This document shows, one piece after another, positions 8,720 to 16,031 of a DNA stretch of 64,000 nucleotides. A program made the translations under genes and the position numbers. How positions within the stretch are numbered: the stretch's first letter is position 1; each line of letters opens with the position of its first letter. Source of the stretch: Polymorphum gilvum SL003B-26A1 (GTDB taxonomy: Bacteria; Pseudomonadota; Alphaproteobacteria; Rhizobiales; Stappiaceae). The notes under the pieces were generated by a model that was given only the letters and a program-made list of their open reading frames with translations, was not told the origin of the DNA and did not search any database. The stretch covers positions 2,867,001 through 2,931,000 of the forward strand of contig NC_015259.1 of assembly GCF_000192745.1 (NCBI RefSeq). The letters are read 5' to 3'.

Positions 8720-9664
8720 ATGCGCCCAGAAGACCTGCTCCCGCTGACCAGACGCCGGTTCATGCTCGCCGCCAGCGCCCTCGGCGCCGGCGCGCTGGCG
8801 GGCCTGGCACCGCGCATCGCGCTGGCGATGCCGACGCTGACGCTCGGCGAGGCGCGCCTCGACGTGCTGTCCGACGGCGGCCTCGTGCTGCCGCTCGCCT
8901 TCGTCCTGCCCGAGCAGAGCGCCGAAGAGATCGCGGCGCTGTTCGCCCCGCACGGGATGGCGACCGATGCGCTGAGGCCCGACTGCAACATCACGCTGCT
9001 GCGTACGGGCGACCGAGTGGTTCTGTTCGACGCCGGCGCGGGCGCGAACTTCCAGCCGACGGCAGGCAAGCTGACGGCCAACCTGGAGGCGGCGGGCATC
9101 GATCCGGCCGAAATCACCGACGTGGTGTTCACCCACGGCCATCCGGACCACCTGTGGGGCGTGCTCGACGACTTCGACGAGCCGGTGTTCGGCGAGGCGC
9201 GCTACTGGGTGCCGGAGGCCGAATGGAACTACTGGCGCGCCGAGGGCACGCTCGACAGCACACCGGAGGAGCGCAAGAGCTTCGTCGTCGGGGCGCAGGC
9301 CCGCCTTGCGGCCATCGAGGAGCGGGTGACCGCGGTCAGGCCGGGGGCGGAGGTGCTGCCGGGCGTGGAGGCGGTCGCCACCAACGGCCACACGCCCGGG
9401 CACATGTCCTACATGCTGCACGGCGGCGGCGAGAGCGTGCTGGTGGTGGGCGACGCCATCTCCAACCTGGTGATCTCGTTCGAGCGGCCGGACTGGCATT
9501 CGGGCACCGATCACGACCGAGTGGCGGGCGCGGCAACGCGGCGGGCGCTGCTCGATCGGTTGGTTGCCGACAAGGCGCGCATGATCGGCTTCCACCTGCC
9601 CTACCCGGGCCTCGGTGCGGTAGAGGCGGCGGGCGCCGGCTACCGCTTCGTCGCGATGGGTTGA
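8720..9664 (+). CDS. Tat-exported MBL-fold hydrolase, SoxH-like
   Basis: A 314-residue protein. The N-terminus has a twin-arginine signal (LTRRRFMLA, Arg11-13) and a hydrophobic run ending in an ALA-MP cleavage site, so the mature enzyme is periplasmic and folded before export. The zinc motif THGHPDHLWG is at residues 138-147, with later metal ligands in NGHTPGHMSY and VGDAI. MBL hydrolases at the edge of sox clusters are called SoxH; their reaction is not settled. ATG 8720 is preferred; an in-frame GTG at 8708 adds four residues and GTG/ATG starts at 8706-8710 overlap confusingly. Flanked by two YeeE/YedE genes. Confidence 0.78.
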   Translation: MRPEDLLPLTRRRFMLAASALGAGALAGLAPRIALAMPTLTLGEARLDVLSDGGLVLPLAFVLPEQSAEEIAALFAPHGMATDALRPDCNITLLRTGDRVVLFDAGAGANFQPTAGKLTANLEAAGIDPAEITDVVFTHGHPDHLWGVLDDFDEPVFGEARYWVPEAEWNYWRAEGTLDSTPEERKSFVVGAQARLAAIEERVTAVRPGAEVLPGVEAVATNGHTPGHMSYMLHGGGESVLVVGDAISNLVISFERPDWHSGTDHDRVAGAATRRALLDRLVADKARMIGFHLPYPGLGAVEAAGAGYRFVAMG

Positions 9665-9686
9665 CGGCGGCTTCGCCGAGGGACGC

Positions 9687-10790
9687 CTACTCCGCGGCCG
9701 TCGGCGCAGAGCCCTGGTTGCGCTGGAAGGCGGCGCGCAGCGAGCCCTCGAACAGCCAGGCGAGACCGAGGCGGGCGCCGAAGGCGATCGAGACGAGCAC
9801 GATCGGCGCGGACACGGCCATGGTCGAGAAGGCCGACACGCCCTGCCCGATGGTGCAGCCCATGGCGAACACGCCGCCCACGCCCATCAGCGTGGCGCCG
9901 AACAAGTGGCGGCCGAGTTCGCGGGCGTCGTCGCAGGCCTCCCAGCGCATATCGCGCCGGCGCCAGGCGCCGAGGACGGCGCCCAGGAACGTGCCGAGCA
10001 CCAGCCCGACGCCATAGTCGGGGATGGTGCCGGTGAAGGTGACGATCTGCAGAAGGGTGTCGCCGACCGGCACCACGAAGGACCCGGCCTCGATCTGGAC
10101 CGGATCGAACGAGCGCTCGGCGAGGAAACTGGTGGCGAAGAACCCGAAGGCGATGACAAGGCCGATGACCACGCCGGTGACGATGGCGCCGCTGTTGCGA
10201 CGATAGGTGCGGCTGGAGAAGATCCAGGCCAGCAGGGCGAGCGCCATGGCGCCGGCAACGGCCATGCGCAGGTCCATGCCGGCCAGTGCGGAGACGAGGC
10301 TGCCGATCGACTGGTCGCCGGCAAAGGACAGGTCGAGCGCCAGGTTGTCGACAATATGGATACGCAGTTGGGCGACGAGGCCGCGCTGGGCGGCGAGCGC
10401 CGACAGGCCGAGCACGACCAGCACGACCAGCGCGCGCAGGCTGCCGCCGCCGAGCCGCACCAGGGCGCCGAAGCCGCAGGTGCCGACGAAGGCCATGCCG
10501 ATGCCGAACAGGATGCCGCCGAGAATTGCCCCGGACGGACTGAACCGCTCGGAGAGATAGAACGATTCCGACAGGTCGACGAGACCGAACATGGCCATAA
10601 GCTGCACGGCGACGAGCGCCGAAGCGGCGGCCAGACCCCAGGTGCGCAGGCCGGTGGAATCGCCAGCGTACCAGAACCGCTCGAGCGCGGAGAGCGTGCA
10701 GAAATGTCCGGTGCGGGCGGCGAAGCCAAGCACCACCCCGGCGCAAATGCCGAGAACGGGCACGAGGCCGGTCAGGTCCGCAGTCTCCAT
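9687..10790 (-). CDS. YeeE/YedE-family sulfur transporter (second copy)
   Basis: A 367-residue polytopic membrane protein of the YeeE/YedE family. The conserved cysteine loops are ARTGHFCTLSALERF near the N-terminus, VGTCGFGALVR in the middle and AMGCTIGQGVSAF near the C-terminus. It is only distantly similar to the copy at 7483-8568, so this is not a recent duplication. ATG 10790 follows a GGGAGA ribosome site; an upstream in-frame start at 10859 lacks support. It lies downstream of soxS-soxR on the same strand and may be cotranscribed with them. Likely role: import of thiosulfate or sulfane sulfur. Confidence 0.82.
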   Translation of the reverse strand: METADLTGLVPVLGICAGVVLGFAARTGHFCTLSALERFWYAGDSTGLRTWGLAAASALVAVQLMAMFGLVDLSESFYLSERFSPSGAILGGILFGIGMAFVGTCGFGALVRLGGGSLRALVVLVVLGLSALAAQRGLVAQLRIHIVDNLALDLSFAGDQSIGSLVSALAGMDLRMAVAGAMALALLAWIFSSRTYRRNSGAIVTGVVIGLVIAFGFFATSFLAERSFDPVQIEAGSFVVPVGDTLLQIVTFTGTIPDYGVGLVLGTFLGAVLGAWRRRDMRWEACDDARELGRHLFGATLMGVGGVFAMGCTIGQGVSAFSTMAVSAPIVLVSIAFGARLGLAWLFEGSLRAAFQRNQGSAPTAAE

Positions 10791-10873
10791 GGGCTCTCCC
10801 TTCTCACCGCGCTGCGGCGGTTTGGAGGGAAGCTTATCAATCAGAGCCGCGGCCGGCAACGCGAGGCCATGCC

Positions 10874-10908
10874 GCGGCGCACCCTGCGCCCCGTCCGGCG
10901 ATCGCCGG
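10874..10908. terminator. Tandem hairpins after soxR (no U-tract)
   Basis: A perfect 14-base palindrome, CCGGCGATCGCCGG (10895-10908), directly follows the soxR stop codon, and a second small stem GGCGCA/TGCGCC lies at about 10874-10888. Neither is followed by a run of T on the soxR strand, so this is at best a weak or Rho-assisted terminator or an mRNA end. Confidence 0.3.
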
Positions 10909-10910
10909 CG

Positions 10911-11261
10911 TCAATCCTGCGGCTCGCGAACTTCCCTGCAGAACAGGTTGTAGAGGGCGCCGATGATCGAGCGAACCTCGTCGTCGACCAGGCTGTAGTA
11001 GATCATGCGGCCGTCGCGGCGCGAGGTGACGAGGCCTTCCATGCGCAGACGGGCAAGCTGCTGGGACACAGCCGCCTGCGGCATGGTCAGGATCTCCTCC
11101 AGTTCGGACACCGACTTCTCGCCTTCAGACAGCAGGCACAGCATCAGCAACCGCACCTCGTGGGACAGCGCCTTGAGGAGATCGCTGGCCTTGCGCGCCT
11201 GTTCGACGAGCGCTTCGAACTCGCTCGGATCGGTCGTGGGCTTGAGGACTGGCAGGATCAT
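10911..11261 (-). CDS. soxR: ArsR-family regulator SoxR with SqrR-type cysteine pair
   Basis: A 116-residue winged-helix repressor. The recognition helix region is TMPQAAVSQQLARLRMEGLV and the wing is SRRDGRMIYYSL. Cys42 (LLMLCLLSEGE) and Cys108 (YNLFCREV) match in position the persulfide-sensing pair known as Cys41/Cys107 in Rhodobacter capsulatus SqrR, so a tetrasulfide-bridge switch is likely. In Sox systems SoxR represses soxV-, soxW/soxX- and soxY-type promoters until thiosulfate or polysulfide is present. ATG 11261 is preferred over the TTG two codons upstream. It sits 112 bases after soxS on the same strand. Confidence 0.85.
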   Translation of the reverse strand: MILPVLKPTTDPSEFEALVEQARKASDLLKALSHEVRLLMLCLLSEGEKSVSELEEILTMPQAAVSQQLARLRMEGLVTSRRDGRMIYYSLVDDEVRSIIGALYNLFCREVREPQD

Positions 11262-11307
11262 GGTCAAGGGACTCTTCGTCGTCTCGTGTTCGAATGTTGC
11301 GCTATTT

Positions 11308-11318
11308 CAAATCTCGCA
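11308..11318. promoter_or_regulatory. Candidate SoxR operator upstream of soxR
   Basis: The sequence CAAATCTCGCA in the soxS-soxR spacer differs by one base from CAAATTTCGCA in the soxS/soxV promoter (11813-11823). It lies in an AT-rich island (11289-11315) about 50 bases upstream of the soxR start, a suitable place for autoregulation. Inferred from the match only. Confidence 0.4.
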
Positions 11319-11373
11319 CTGGAACTCGCAGGCCTCAAGCTTTCCTGACCTTGAGGTTCAGCAATGAGCCGCG

Positions 11374-11727
11374 TCAGTTCGTCGCCTTTTCCAGCTTGCC
11401 GAGCATTTCCGCCAGCAAAGGCCAGAAGAAATGAGCCCCCGGATAGCCGCGCAGCCTAGCCAGTTCGACGCCGTTCTCCACCAGGACGAAGGTCGGGGTC
11501 AAGCGCTCGCGGGCGATGTCGTCGAGATCCTCAGGCCAGGGCCCGGTGATGTCGACCGCCCGCAGGGGGGCAACCTGCCCCTCCGGCGTGTTCGGATAGG
11601 CGGCGCCGACCTCCTCGTGCCAGCGCGCGCACCAGACGCAGCCGGGCTGCTCGAGCATGACCAGTTCGGCCGCCTGGAGCGGGCCGGCCATCAGCGCCAA
11701 GGCCAACAGGGAGACCAGGATTCGCAC
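11374..11727 (-). CDS. soxS: SoxS periplasmic thioredoxin-like protein
   Basis: A 117-residue protein with a Sec signal peptide (about residues 1-19, ending QAA) and a thioredoxin-type motif CVWC (Cys30-Cys33) near the mature N-terminus. In Paracoccus, SoxS keeps the Sox carrier SoxY active by reducing it. GTG 11727 is preceded by a good GAGGAAAG ribosome site; the long in-frame ORF extending to 12624 runs through soxV and is not used. It is divergent from soxV, as in other sox clusters, with a compact promoter region between. Confidence 0.83.
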   Translation of the reverse strand: MRILVSLLALALMAGPLQAAELVMLEQPGCVWCARWHEEVGAAYPNTPEGQVAPLRAVDITGPWPEDLDDIARERLTPTFVLVENGVELARLRGYPGAHFFWPLLAEMLGKLEKATN

Positions 11728-11799
11728 GTTCTTTCCTCGCGTTTTGCTCGCGACCGCCTGCTTCGAACCCGCATCCGGCCGTCGGTCCGAAGTCTGCTG

Positions 11800-11836
11800 T
11801 TGCCACACATAGCAAATTTCGCATATTTTGACAATC
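11800..11836. promoter_or_regulatory. Divergent soxS/soxV promoters with central operator
   Basis: On the - strand I read TTGTCA (11834-11829), 17 bases, then TATGTG (11811-11806), a fair sigma-70 promoter for soxS. On the + strand TTGCCA (11800-11805), 16 bases, then CATATT (11822-11827) could serve soxV. The two overlap, and the candidate operator CAAATTTCGCA (11813-11823) lies between the hexamers of both, so one bound repressor could block both directions. SoxR is the obvious candidate. Confidence 0.5.
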
Positions 11837-11880
11837 GGAACGGATGCCGCAGGAGGGCTGCGTCCGCCGCGGGAGGATCC

Positions 11881-12615
11881 ATGCTCGACGTCTCTTTCGG
11901 CGCCGCCTTTCTGGCCGGTCTGCTGTCCTTCATTTCCCCCTGCGTGCTGCCGATCGTGCCGCCCTACCTGTGCTACCTGGCGGGAGTGAGCGTCGACCAG
12001 TTCAAGGGCGACACGGTCGAGCCGGGCACCGGACGGCGCGTGCTCCTGTCGGCAATCGCCTTCGTGCTCGGCTTCTCGGCCGTATTCGTCGGTCTCGGCG
12101 CGACCGCGAGCGTGATCGGCCAGTCGATCGCGCGCTACTTCGATACGCTGGCGATCGTCGCCGGGATCATCATCATCGTCATGGGCCTGCATTTCCTCGG
12201 CGTTTTCCGCATCGCGCTGCTGTTCCGCGAGGCGCGCGTGCATGTCGACCGGCAGCCGGCGGGCCTTGCAGGCGCCTTCGTCATGGGACTCGCCTTCGCT
12301 TTCGGCTGGACCCCTTGCGTCGGGCCCGTGCTGGCGGCGATCCTGTTCGTCGCCGGCTCGACCGATACGGTCCTGCGCGGCAGCCTGCTGCTGGCGACCT
12401 ATTCGCTCGGCATCGGCCTGCCGTTCATCCTGGCAGCCGCCTTCGCCAGCCGGTTCCTGAGTTGGGCGGCGCGCTTCCGCCGCCACATGGGTACGGTGGA
12501 GAAGGCGATGGGCGCGCTGCTGGTGCTGACCGGCGTCCTGTTCGTCACCGGCCAGATGTCGGCGATCGCCTACTGGCTGCTGGAAACCTTTCCGATCTTT
12601 TCGCAGATCGGATGA
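11881..12615 (+). CDS. soxV: SoxV, CcdA/DsbD-type membrane electron transporter
   Basis: A 244-residue, about six-helix membrane protein of the CcdA family. Two buried cysteines are visible in the expected proline-flanked sites: Cys21 (ISPCVLPIVPPYLCYLAG) and Cys146 (GWTPCVGPVLAA). It carries reducing equivalents from cytoplasmic thioredoxin to the periplasmic SoxW. ATG 11881 has a GGGAGG site 5-10 bases upstream; the longer ORF start at 11431 lies in soxS. soxW follows after 29 bases, so they form the soxVW transcription unit. Confidence 0.9.
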   Translation: MLDVSFGAAFLAGLLSFISPCVLPIVPPYLCYLAGVSVDQFKGDTVEPGTGRRVLLSAIAFVLGFSAVFVGLGATASVIGQSIARYFDTLAIVAGIIIIVMGLHFLGVFRIALLFREARVHVDRQPAGLAGAFVMGLAFAFGWTPCVGPVLAAILFVAGSTDTVLRGSLLLATYSLGIGLPFILAAAFASRFLSWAARFRRHMGTVEKAMGALLVLTGVLFVTGQMSAIAYWLLETFPIFSQIG

Positions 12616-12644
12616 GCACGACACACCATCTGAGGGAGGATTGC

Positions 12645-13247
12645 ATGTTCAAGACGCTCTGCACGGTCCTGCTGGCCCTTCTCATCGCCGTACCGGCCCT
12701 CATCGCCGCGCCGGCCGGAGCGGCGACCGTCGGCGAGGACGGACTGCACAAGCAGGACTGGTTCGCCATCACCTTCCGCGACCTGCATGAGGACATCGCC
12801 GCGGCCAGGGCAGCCGGCAAGCGGCTGGCCATCGTGTTCGAACAGCGCGGCTGCATCTACTGCCGCAAGATGCACGAGGAGTTGCTGTCGGATCCGGAAG
12901 TGGCCGACTTCATCAAGGCGCATTTCATGGTGGTCCAGTACAACATGTTCGGCGACGAGGAGGTCGTTGACCTGGACGGCGAGCAGCTCACGGAGAAGAC
13001 CGCGGCACGCAAGTGGGGCTTCGTCTTCACACCGACGATCCTGTTCCTGCCGGAAGAGGCGCCCGACGGCGTCAGCGCGGCCCAGGCGGCGGTTGCCGTG
13101 ATGCCGGGTGCGTTCGGCAAGTGGACGTTCCTGAACATGTTCCGCTGGGTGCACGAGGAGGGCTACGCGGGCGAGGAACACTTCCAGAAATATCACGCCC
13201 GAATCATCGAGGAACTGCGCGCAGCCGGCCGCCTGAGCGGAGAATGA
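12645..13247 (+). CDS. soxW: SoxW periplasmic thioredoxin-like protein
   Basis: A 200-residue protein with an N-terminal Sec signal (residues 1 to about 26, ending AGAA) and a thioredoxin fold with the motif RGCIYCRKMH (Cys70-Cys73). SoxW takes electrons from SoxV and keeps periplasmic Sox components reduced. The start ATG 12645 has a GGGAGGA site. Downstream lies a 274-base region rich in regulatory-looking sequence before soxY, in line with a separate promoter for the soxYZAXBCDEF operon. Confidence 0.87.
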   Translation: MFKTLCTVLLALLIAVPALIAAPAGAATVGEDGLHKQDWFAITFRDLHEDIAAARAAGKRLAIVFEQRGCIYCRKMHEELLSDPEVADFIKAHFMVVQYNMFGDEEVVDLDGEQLTEKTAARKWGFVFTPTILFLPEEAPDGVSAAQAAVAVMPGAFGKWTFLNMFRWVHEEGYAGEEHFQKYHARIIEELRAAGRLSGE

Positions 13248-13297
13248 TAACATAATCAATAACTTATGCCATCACCGAAAAGACGTATTGGCAAAAC

Positions 13298-13326
13298 ATT
13301 CAAAAAATTATATTTGTGCATACGTG
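13298..13326. promoter_or_regulatory. AT-rich promoter island upstream of soxY operon
   Basis: Positions 13248-13326 are strongly AT-rich against GC-rich flanks. The core ATTCAAAAAA followed by TTTGTGCATACGTG resembles the island before the SoxH-like gene (ATTCAAAAAAA then CGCATATGTG). An imperfect dyad of GCAAAACATTC with TATTTGTGC spans 13291-13320. By analogy with Paracoccus/Pseudaminobacter, where SoxR binds in the region after soxW, this is a likely SoxR operator and main operon promoter. Confidence 0.45.
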
Positions 13327-13347
13327 ACTAGGTCCGAGGAGGAGACC

Positions 13348-13404
13348 ATGCGGCCGAAGGCCCGCAGGACCAGCCCCAGAGGGAGGAGGAAGACCAGCAG
13401 ATGA
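13348..13404 (+). CDS. Mini-ORF a: 18-residue basic peptide upstream of soxY
   Basis: ATG 13348 follows GAGGAGGAG at ideal spacing and encodes an 18-residue arginine-rich peptide (MRPKARRTSPRGRRKTSR). Its TGA overlaps the ATG of the next mini-ORF. It could be a translated leader or the first relic of a decayed gene. No family recognised. Confidence 0.3.
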   Translation: MRPKARRTSPRGRRKTSR

Positions 13405-13439
13405 CCCGGAGCCTGCGAACAGCCGCATGGCGCTCATGA
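13401..13439 (+). CDS. Mini-ORF b: 12-residue peptide, coupled
   Basis: ATG 13401 overlaps the stop of mini-ORF a (ATGA) and follows a GGGAGGAGGA sequence. It encodes MTRSLRTAAWRS, then a TGA overlapping the next ATG. Its reading frame changes by one at each junction. Confidence 0.25.
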   Translation: MTRSLRTAAWRS

Positions 13440-13525
13440 CCGCGACGGCCGGCGCCGCCACTGCGGCGACGGTGCGGCAGGCTCTTCACTCAAGCGCCGC
13501 TCTCAAACCAGGAGGAAGGGAATGA
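13436..13525 (+). CDS. Mini-ORF c: 29-residue Ala-rich peptide, coupled to soxY
   Basis: ATG 13436 overlaps the stop of mini-ORF b. It encodes an alanine/threonine-rich peptide (MTATAGAATAATVRQ...) whose TGA overlaps the soxY ATG as ATGA. Read with an upstream in-frame ATG (13427) the start is SRMALMTATAGAATA, which looks like a decayed Tat signal. Either a coupled leader cistron or a relic. Confidence 0.3.
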   Translation: MTATAGAATAATVRQALHSSAALKPGGRE

Positions 13526-13971
13526 CCCTGACCAGACGTGAAGCGCTCGCCCTCACCGCAGGGGCGGCGGCGTTCCTGGCCACCGCGAGCCGAATGGCTT
13601 TCGCGAGTGCCGAGGACGCCGAAAAGGCCATTTCGGAATTCACCGGCGGCGCTGCGCCGCAAAGCGGAAAGATCACCCTCACCGCACCGGAAATCGCCGA
13701 AAACGGCAACTCGGTTCCGATCTCGGTGTCCGTCGACAGCCCGATGACCGCCGACGATCATGTCGCATCGGTTCTGGTGCTGGCCGAGGGCAACCCGAAC
13801 CCGGATGTCGCCACCTTCCACTTCACCGCCCTGAGCGGCATGGCGACCGCAACCACCCGCATCCGTCTCGCCCGGACGCAGAACGTCATCGCCGTTGCCA
13901 AGATGAGCGACGGAAGCACCTACATCGACCGGAAAGAAGTCAAGGTCACCATCGGCGGCTGCGGCGGCTGA
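13522..13971 (+). CDS. soxY: SoxY sulfur-carrier subunit
   Basis: A 149-residue protein with a Tat-type signal (LTRREALALTAGAAAF, residues 3-18) and the defining C-terminal carrier tail GGCGG ending the protein. The tail cysteine holds the thiosulfate-derived sulfur through all Sox reactions in the periplasm. ATG 13522 follows AGGAGGAAGGG. soxZ follows after 19 bases; SoxY is exported as a complex with SoxZ, which has no signal of its own. First gene of the soxYZAXBCDEF operon. Confidence 0.95.
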   Translation: MTLTRREALALTAGAAAFLATASRMAFASAEDAEKAISEFTGGAAPQSGKITLTAPEIAENGNSVPISVSVDSPMTADDHVASVLVLAEGNPNPDVATFHFTALSGMATATTRIRLARTQNVIAVAKMSDGSTYIDRKEVKVTIGGCGG

Positions 13972-13990
13972 GGCAGGCAAGGAGATACCC

Positions 13991-14317
13991 ATGGCAGACC
14001 CGAAACCGCGCATCAAGGTGCCGAAAACCGCCAGCAAGGGCGAAGTCGTCACGATCAAGACGCTGATCAGCCACCCGATGGAATCCGGCCAGCGCAAGGA
14101 CAGCGCCGGCAACGTGATCCCGCGCGAGATCATCAACAAGTTCACCTGCGAGTTCAACGGCCAGCCCGTGTTCGGCTGCGATCTAGACCCGGCCATCTCG
14201 GCGAACCCGTACATGGAGTTCACGGCCAAGGTGGAGGAAAGCGGCACGTTCACGTTCAGCTGGACGGACGACCTCGGCAAGGTCATCACGACGGAAGAAA
14301 AGATCGAGGTGTCCTGA
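13991..14317 (+). CDS. soxZ: SoxZ, partner of SoxY
   Basis: A 108-residue immunoglobulin-like protein without a signal peptide. It shows family features such as IKTLISHPMESGQRKD and KFTCEFNGQPVF. SoxZ forms the SoxYZ heterodimer and provides the docking surface for SoxXA, SoxB and SoxCD; it rides out of the cell on SoxY's Tat signal. The ribosome site AAGGAGA is 6 bases from ATG 13991. A 112-base spacer separates it from soxA. Confidence 0.95.
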   Translation: MADPKPRIKVPKTASKGEVVTIKTLISHPMESGQRKDSAGNVIPREIINKFTCEFNGQPVFGCDLDPAISANPYMEFTAKVEESGTFTFSWTDDLGKVITTEEKIEVS

Positions 14318-14429
14318 CGCAGACCGCCCGTCTGCCCCTGTGGACGGCGGGGGGAACCATGTAAGTGGCCTGGCCTCGACCCGGCGCGACGCACTCGCCC
14401 GGCGCGGCAGGTCAAGCTGGGAGGATTAC

Positions 14430-15254
14430 ATGACTCAATGCAGACCATCGCACCCGAAGCGGCTGGGGGCCGTCGCGGGTGCGCTCGCCCTGATTGCGGC
14501 GGCGACGACCGGCAGCGGTGCCGACGAGCTCGAAGAATACAAGCGGATGCTTGCCGACCCGTTCGCCAACCCCGGCTGGCTCTACGCCGACGAGGGCGAA
14601 GCGCTCTGGAACACGCCGTCGGGGCCGAAGAACGCCACGCTGGAGCAGTGCGACCTCGGCCTGGGCGCCGGCGTCGTGGAGGGAGCCTATGCGCAATTGC
14701 CGCGCTATTTCGCGGACGTCGACCGCGTCATGGACGTGGAGACGCGCATCGCCTGGTGCCGCGAGGAACTGCAGGGCATCCCGTTCGCCGAGACCGCCAA
14801 GTCGGCCTTTTCCAAGCGTGGCGCCAAGTCGCAGATGGAGCAGCTCGTGGTCTATGTCGCCTCCAAGTCGGAGGGGATGCCGATCACGGTGCCGATGACC
14901 CACGAGAAGGAGCAGGAGGCGCTGGCCCTCGGCGAGGCGCTGTTCTACCGCCGCTCGTCGGTCCTCGACTATTCCTGCTCGACCTGTCACAGCATCGACG
15001 GCGCGCGCATCCGCCTGCAGGACCTGCCGAACCTGACCGATCACGAGGGCGCGGCAAGCGCCATGACCTCCTGGCCGACCTACCGGGTCAGCCACGAGAG
15101 CGTGCGCACCATGCAGCATCGCATGTGGGACTGCTACTGGCAGATGCGCATGCCGGACGTCGCCTACGGGTCCGACGTCACGGTCGCGCTGATCGCGTAC
15201 ATGACCAAGGTCGCCGAAGGGGCCGAAATGGCCTCGCCGGGCCTGAAGCGCTGA
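14430..15254 (+). CDS. soxA: SoxA, monoheme L-cysteine S-thiosulfotransferase subunit
   Basis: A 274-residue secreted cytochrome. One heme site, CSTCH (Cys183-His187), is present in the C-terminal domain, and Cys235 in the motif WDCYWQMRMP is the heme-ligand/active-site cysteine that is modified to persulfide in other SoxA proteins. The N-terminal domain lacks a heme site and keeps two lone cysteines (Cys74, Cys110), likely a disulfide, so this is the monoheme rather than the diheme type. ATG 14430 with GGGAGG is chosen; an in-frame start at 14340 adds a non-signal tail. With SoxX it attaches thiosulfate to SoxY. Confidence 0.93.
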   Translation: MTQCRPSHPKRLGAVAGALALIAAATTGSGADELEEYKRMLADPFANPGWLYADEGEALWNTPSGPKNATLEQCDLGLGAGVVEGAYAQLPRYFADVDRVMDVETRIAWCREELQGIPFAETAKSAFSKRGAKSQMEQLVVYVASKSEGMPITVPMTHEKEQEALALGEALFYRRSSVLDYSCSTCHSIDGARIRLQDLPNLTDHEGAASAMTSWPTYRVSHESVRTMQHRMWDCYWQMRMPDVAYGSDVTVALIAYMTKVAEGAEMASPGLKR

Positions 15255-15268
15255 GGGGGAGCAGAGCG

Positions 15269-15880
15269 ATGAAAAGCATGTGGAAACTCGCGCTGCCGGT
15301 GCTTCTGGCGGTCGTCGCCGTGCCGGCGCAGGCGCAGGACATGGATCCGGCCAAGGTCGAGGAGGCGGTCGCAGCCGCATTCAAGGACCTGCCGCCGGAC
15401 CTGCAGAAGCGGGTCGACATGGACGAGACGCAGGCGGCCTGTTCCATCCACCGGGACAATCCGCCGAGCGACGTCGCGGATGCGATCCTGGCGCGCGAGC
15501 AGGCGAACATCGTCTATCCTGCCGACGGCGTCCTGATGGGCGACTGGCAGGTCGCCATGAAGGAGGCCAACAATGGCTACGGCTGGCGCATGCGTGACGA
15601 TCCGAACAGGGTCATCGGCGGCAACTGCTACGCCTGTCACCAGTTGGCCCCGTCCGAAGTCGCCTACGGCAACCTCGGGCCGAGCCTGACCGGCTATGGC
15701 AAGGGCGTCGAGGTCGACGACGCGCTGATCAAGGCGACCTACGACAAGATCTACAGTTCCCAGTCGGTGCTGCCCTGCTCGCAGATGCCCCGGTTCGGCG
15801 CGACCGGCTTCCTGACGCCGGAACAGATCCGCGACTATGTCGCCATGCTGCTCCATCCGGACAGCCCGGTGAACAAGTAG
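15269..15880 (+). CDS. soxX: SoxX, monoheme cytochrome subunit
   Basis: A 203-residue cytochrome c with a Sec signal peptide (about 1-22, ending AQA). The heme motif CYACH is at Cys120-His124, and the probable distal ligand is Met173 in LPCSQMPRFG. It pairs with SoxA to oxidatively couple thiosulfate to SoxY. It begins 14 bases after soxA. Order soxA-soxX is reversed relative to Paracoccus, where soxX heads the operon. Residues 55-110 form an extra N-terminal region seen in longer SoxX proteins. Confidence 0.92.
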   Translation: MKSMWKLALPVLLAVVAVPAQAQDMDPAKVEEAVAAAFKDLPPDLQKRVDMDETQAACSIHRDNPPSDVADAILAREQANIVYPADGVLMGDWQVAMKEANNGYGWRMRDDPNRVIGGNCYACHQLAPSEVAYGNLGPSLTGYGKGVEVDDALIKATYDKIYSSQSVLPCSQMPRFGATGFLTPEQIRDYVAMLLHPDSPVNK

Positions 15881-15883
15881 AAA

Positions 15884-16001
15884 CGTCCGGGTTCGCCAGC
15901 GCGGACCCGGACGGACCCCGCGTCCGGACGACGGACCTACCGTCGCCGGCCGCGGCAAACACAAGACAATCCAACGGAATACGACGGTCCGTTTCGGACC
16001 G
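15884..16001. other. Two hairpins in the soxX-soxB spacer
   Basis: Stem 1 is CGTCCGGGT (15884-15892) with ACCCGGACG (15905-15913), starting 3 bases after the soxX stop. Stem 2 is CGGTCCG (15985-15991) with CGGACCG (15995-16001), loop TTT, followed by a short T-rich stretch and then the soxB ribosome site. They may tune or protect the mRNA between the cytochrome and soxB parts of the operon. Confidence 0.4.
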
Positions 16002-16031
16002 CATGGTCTCATTTTGTCCGGAGAGGCACCG

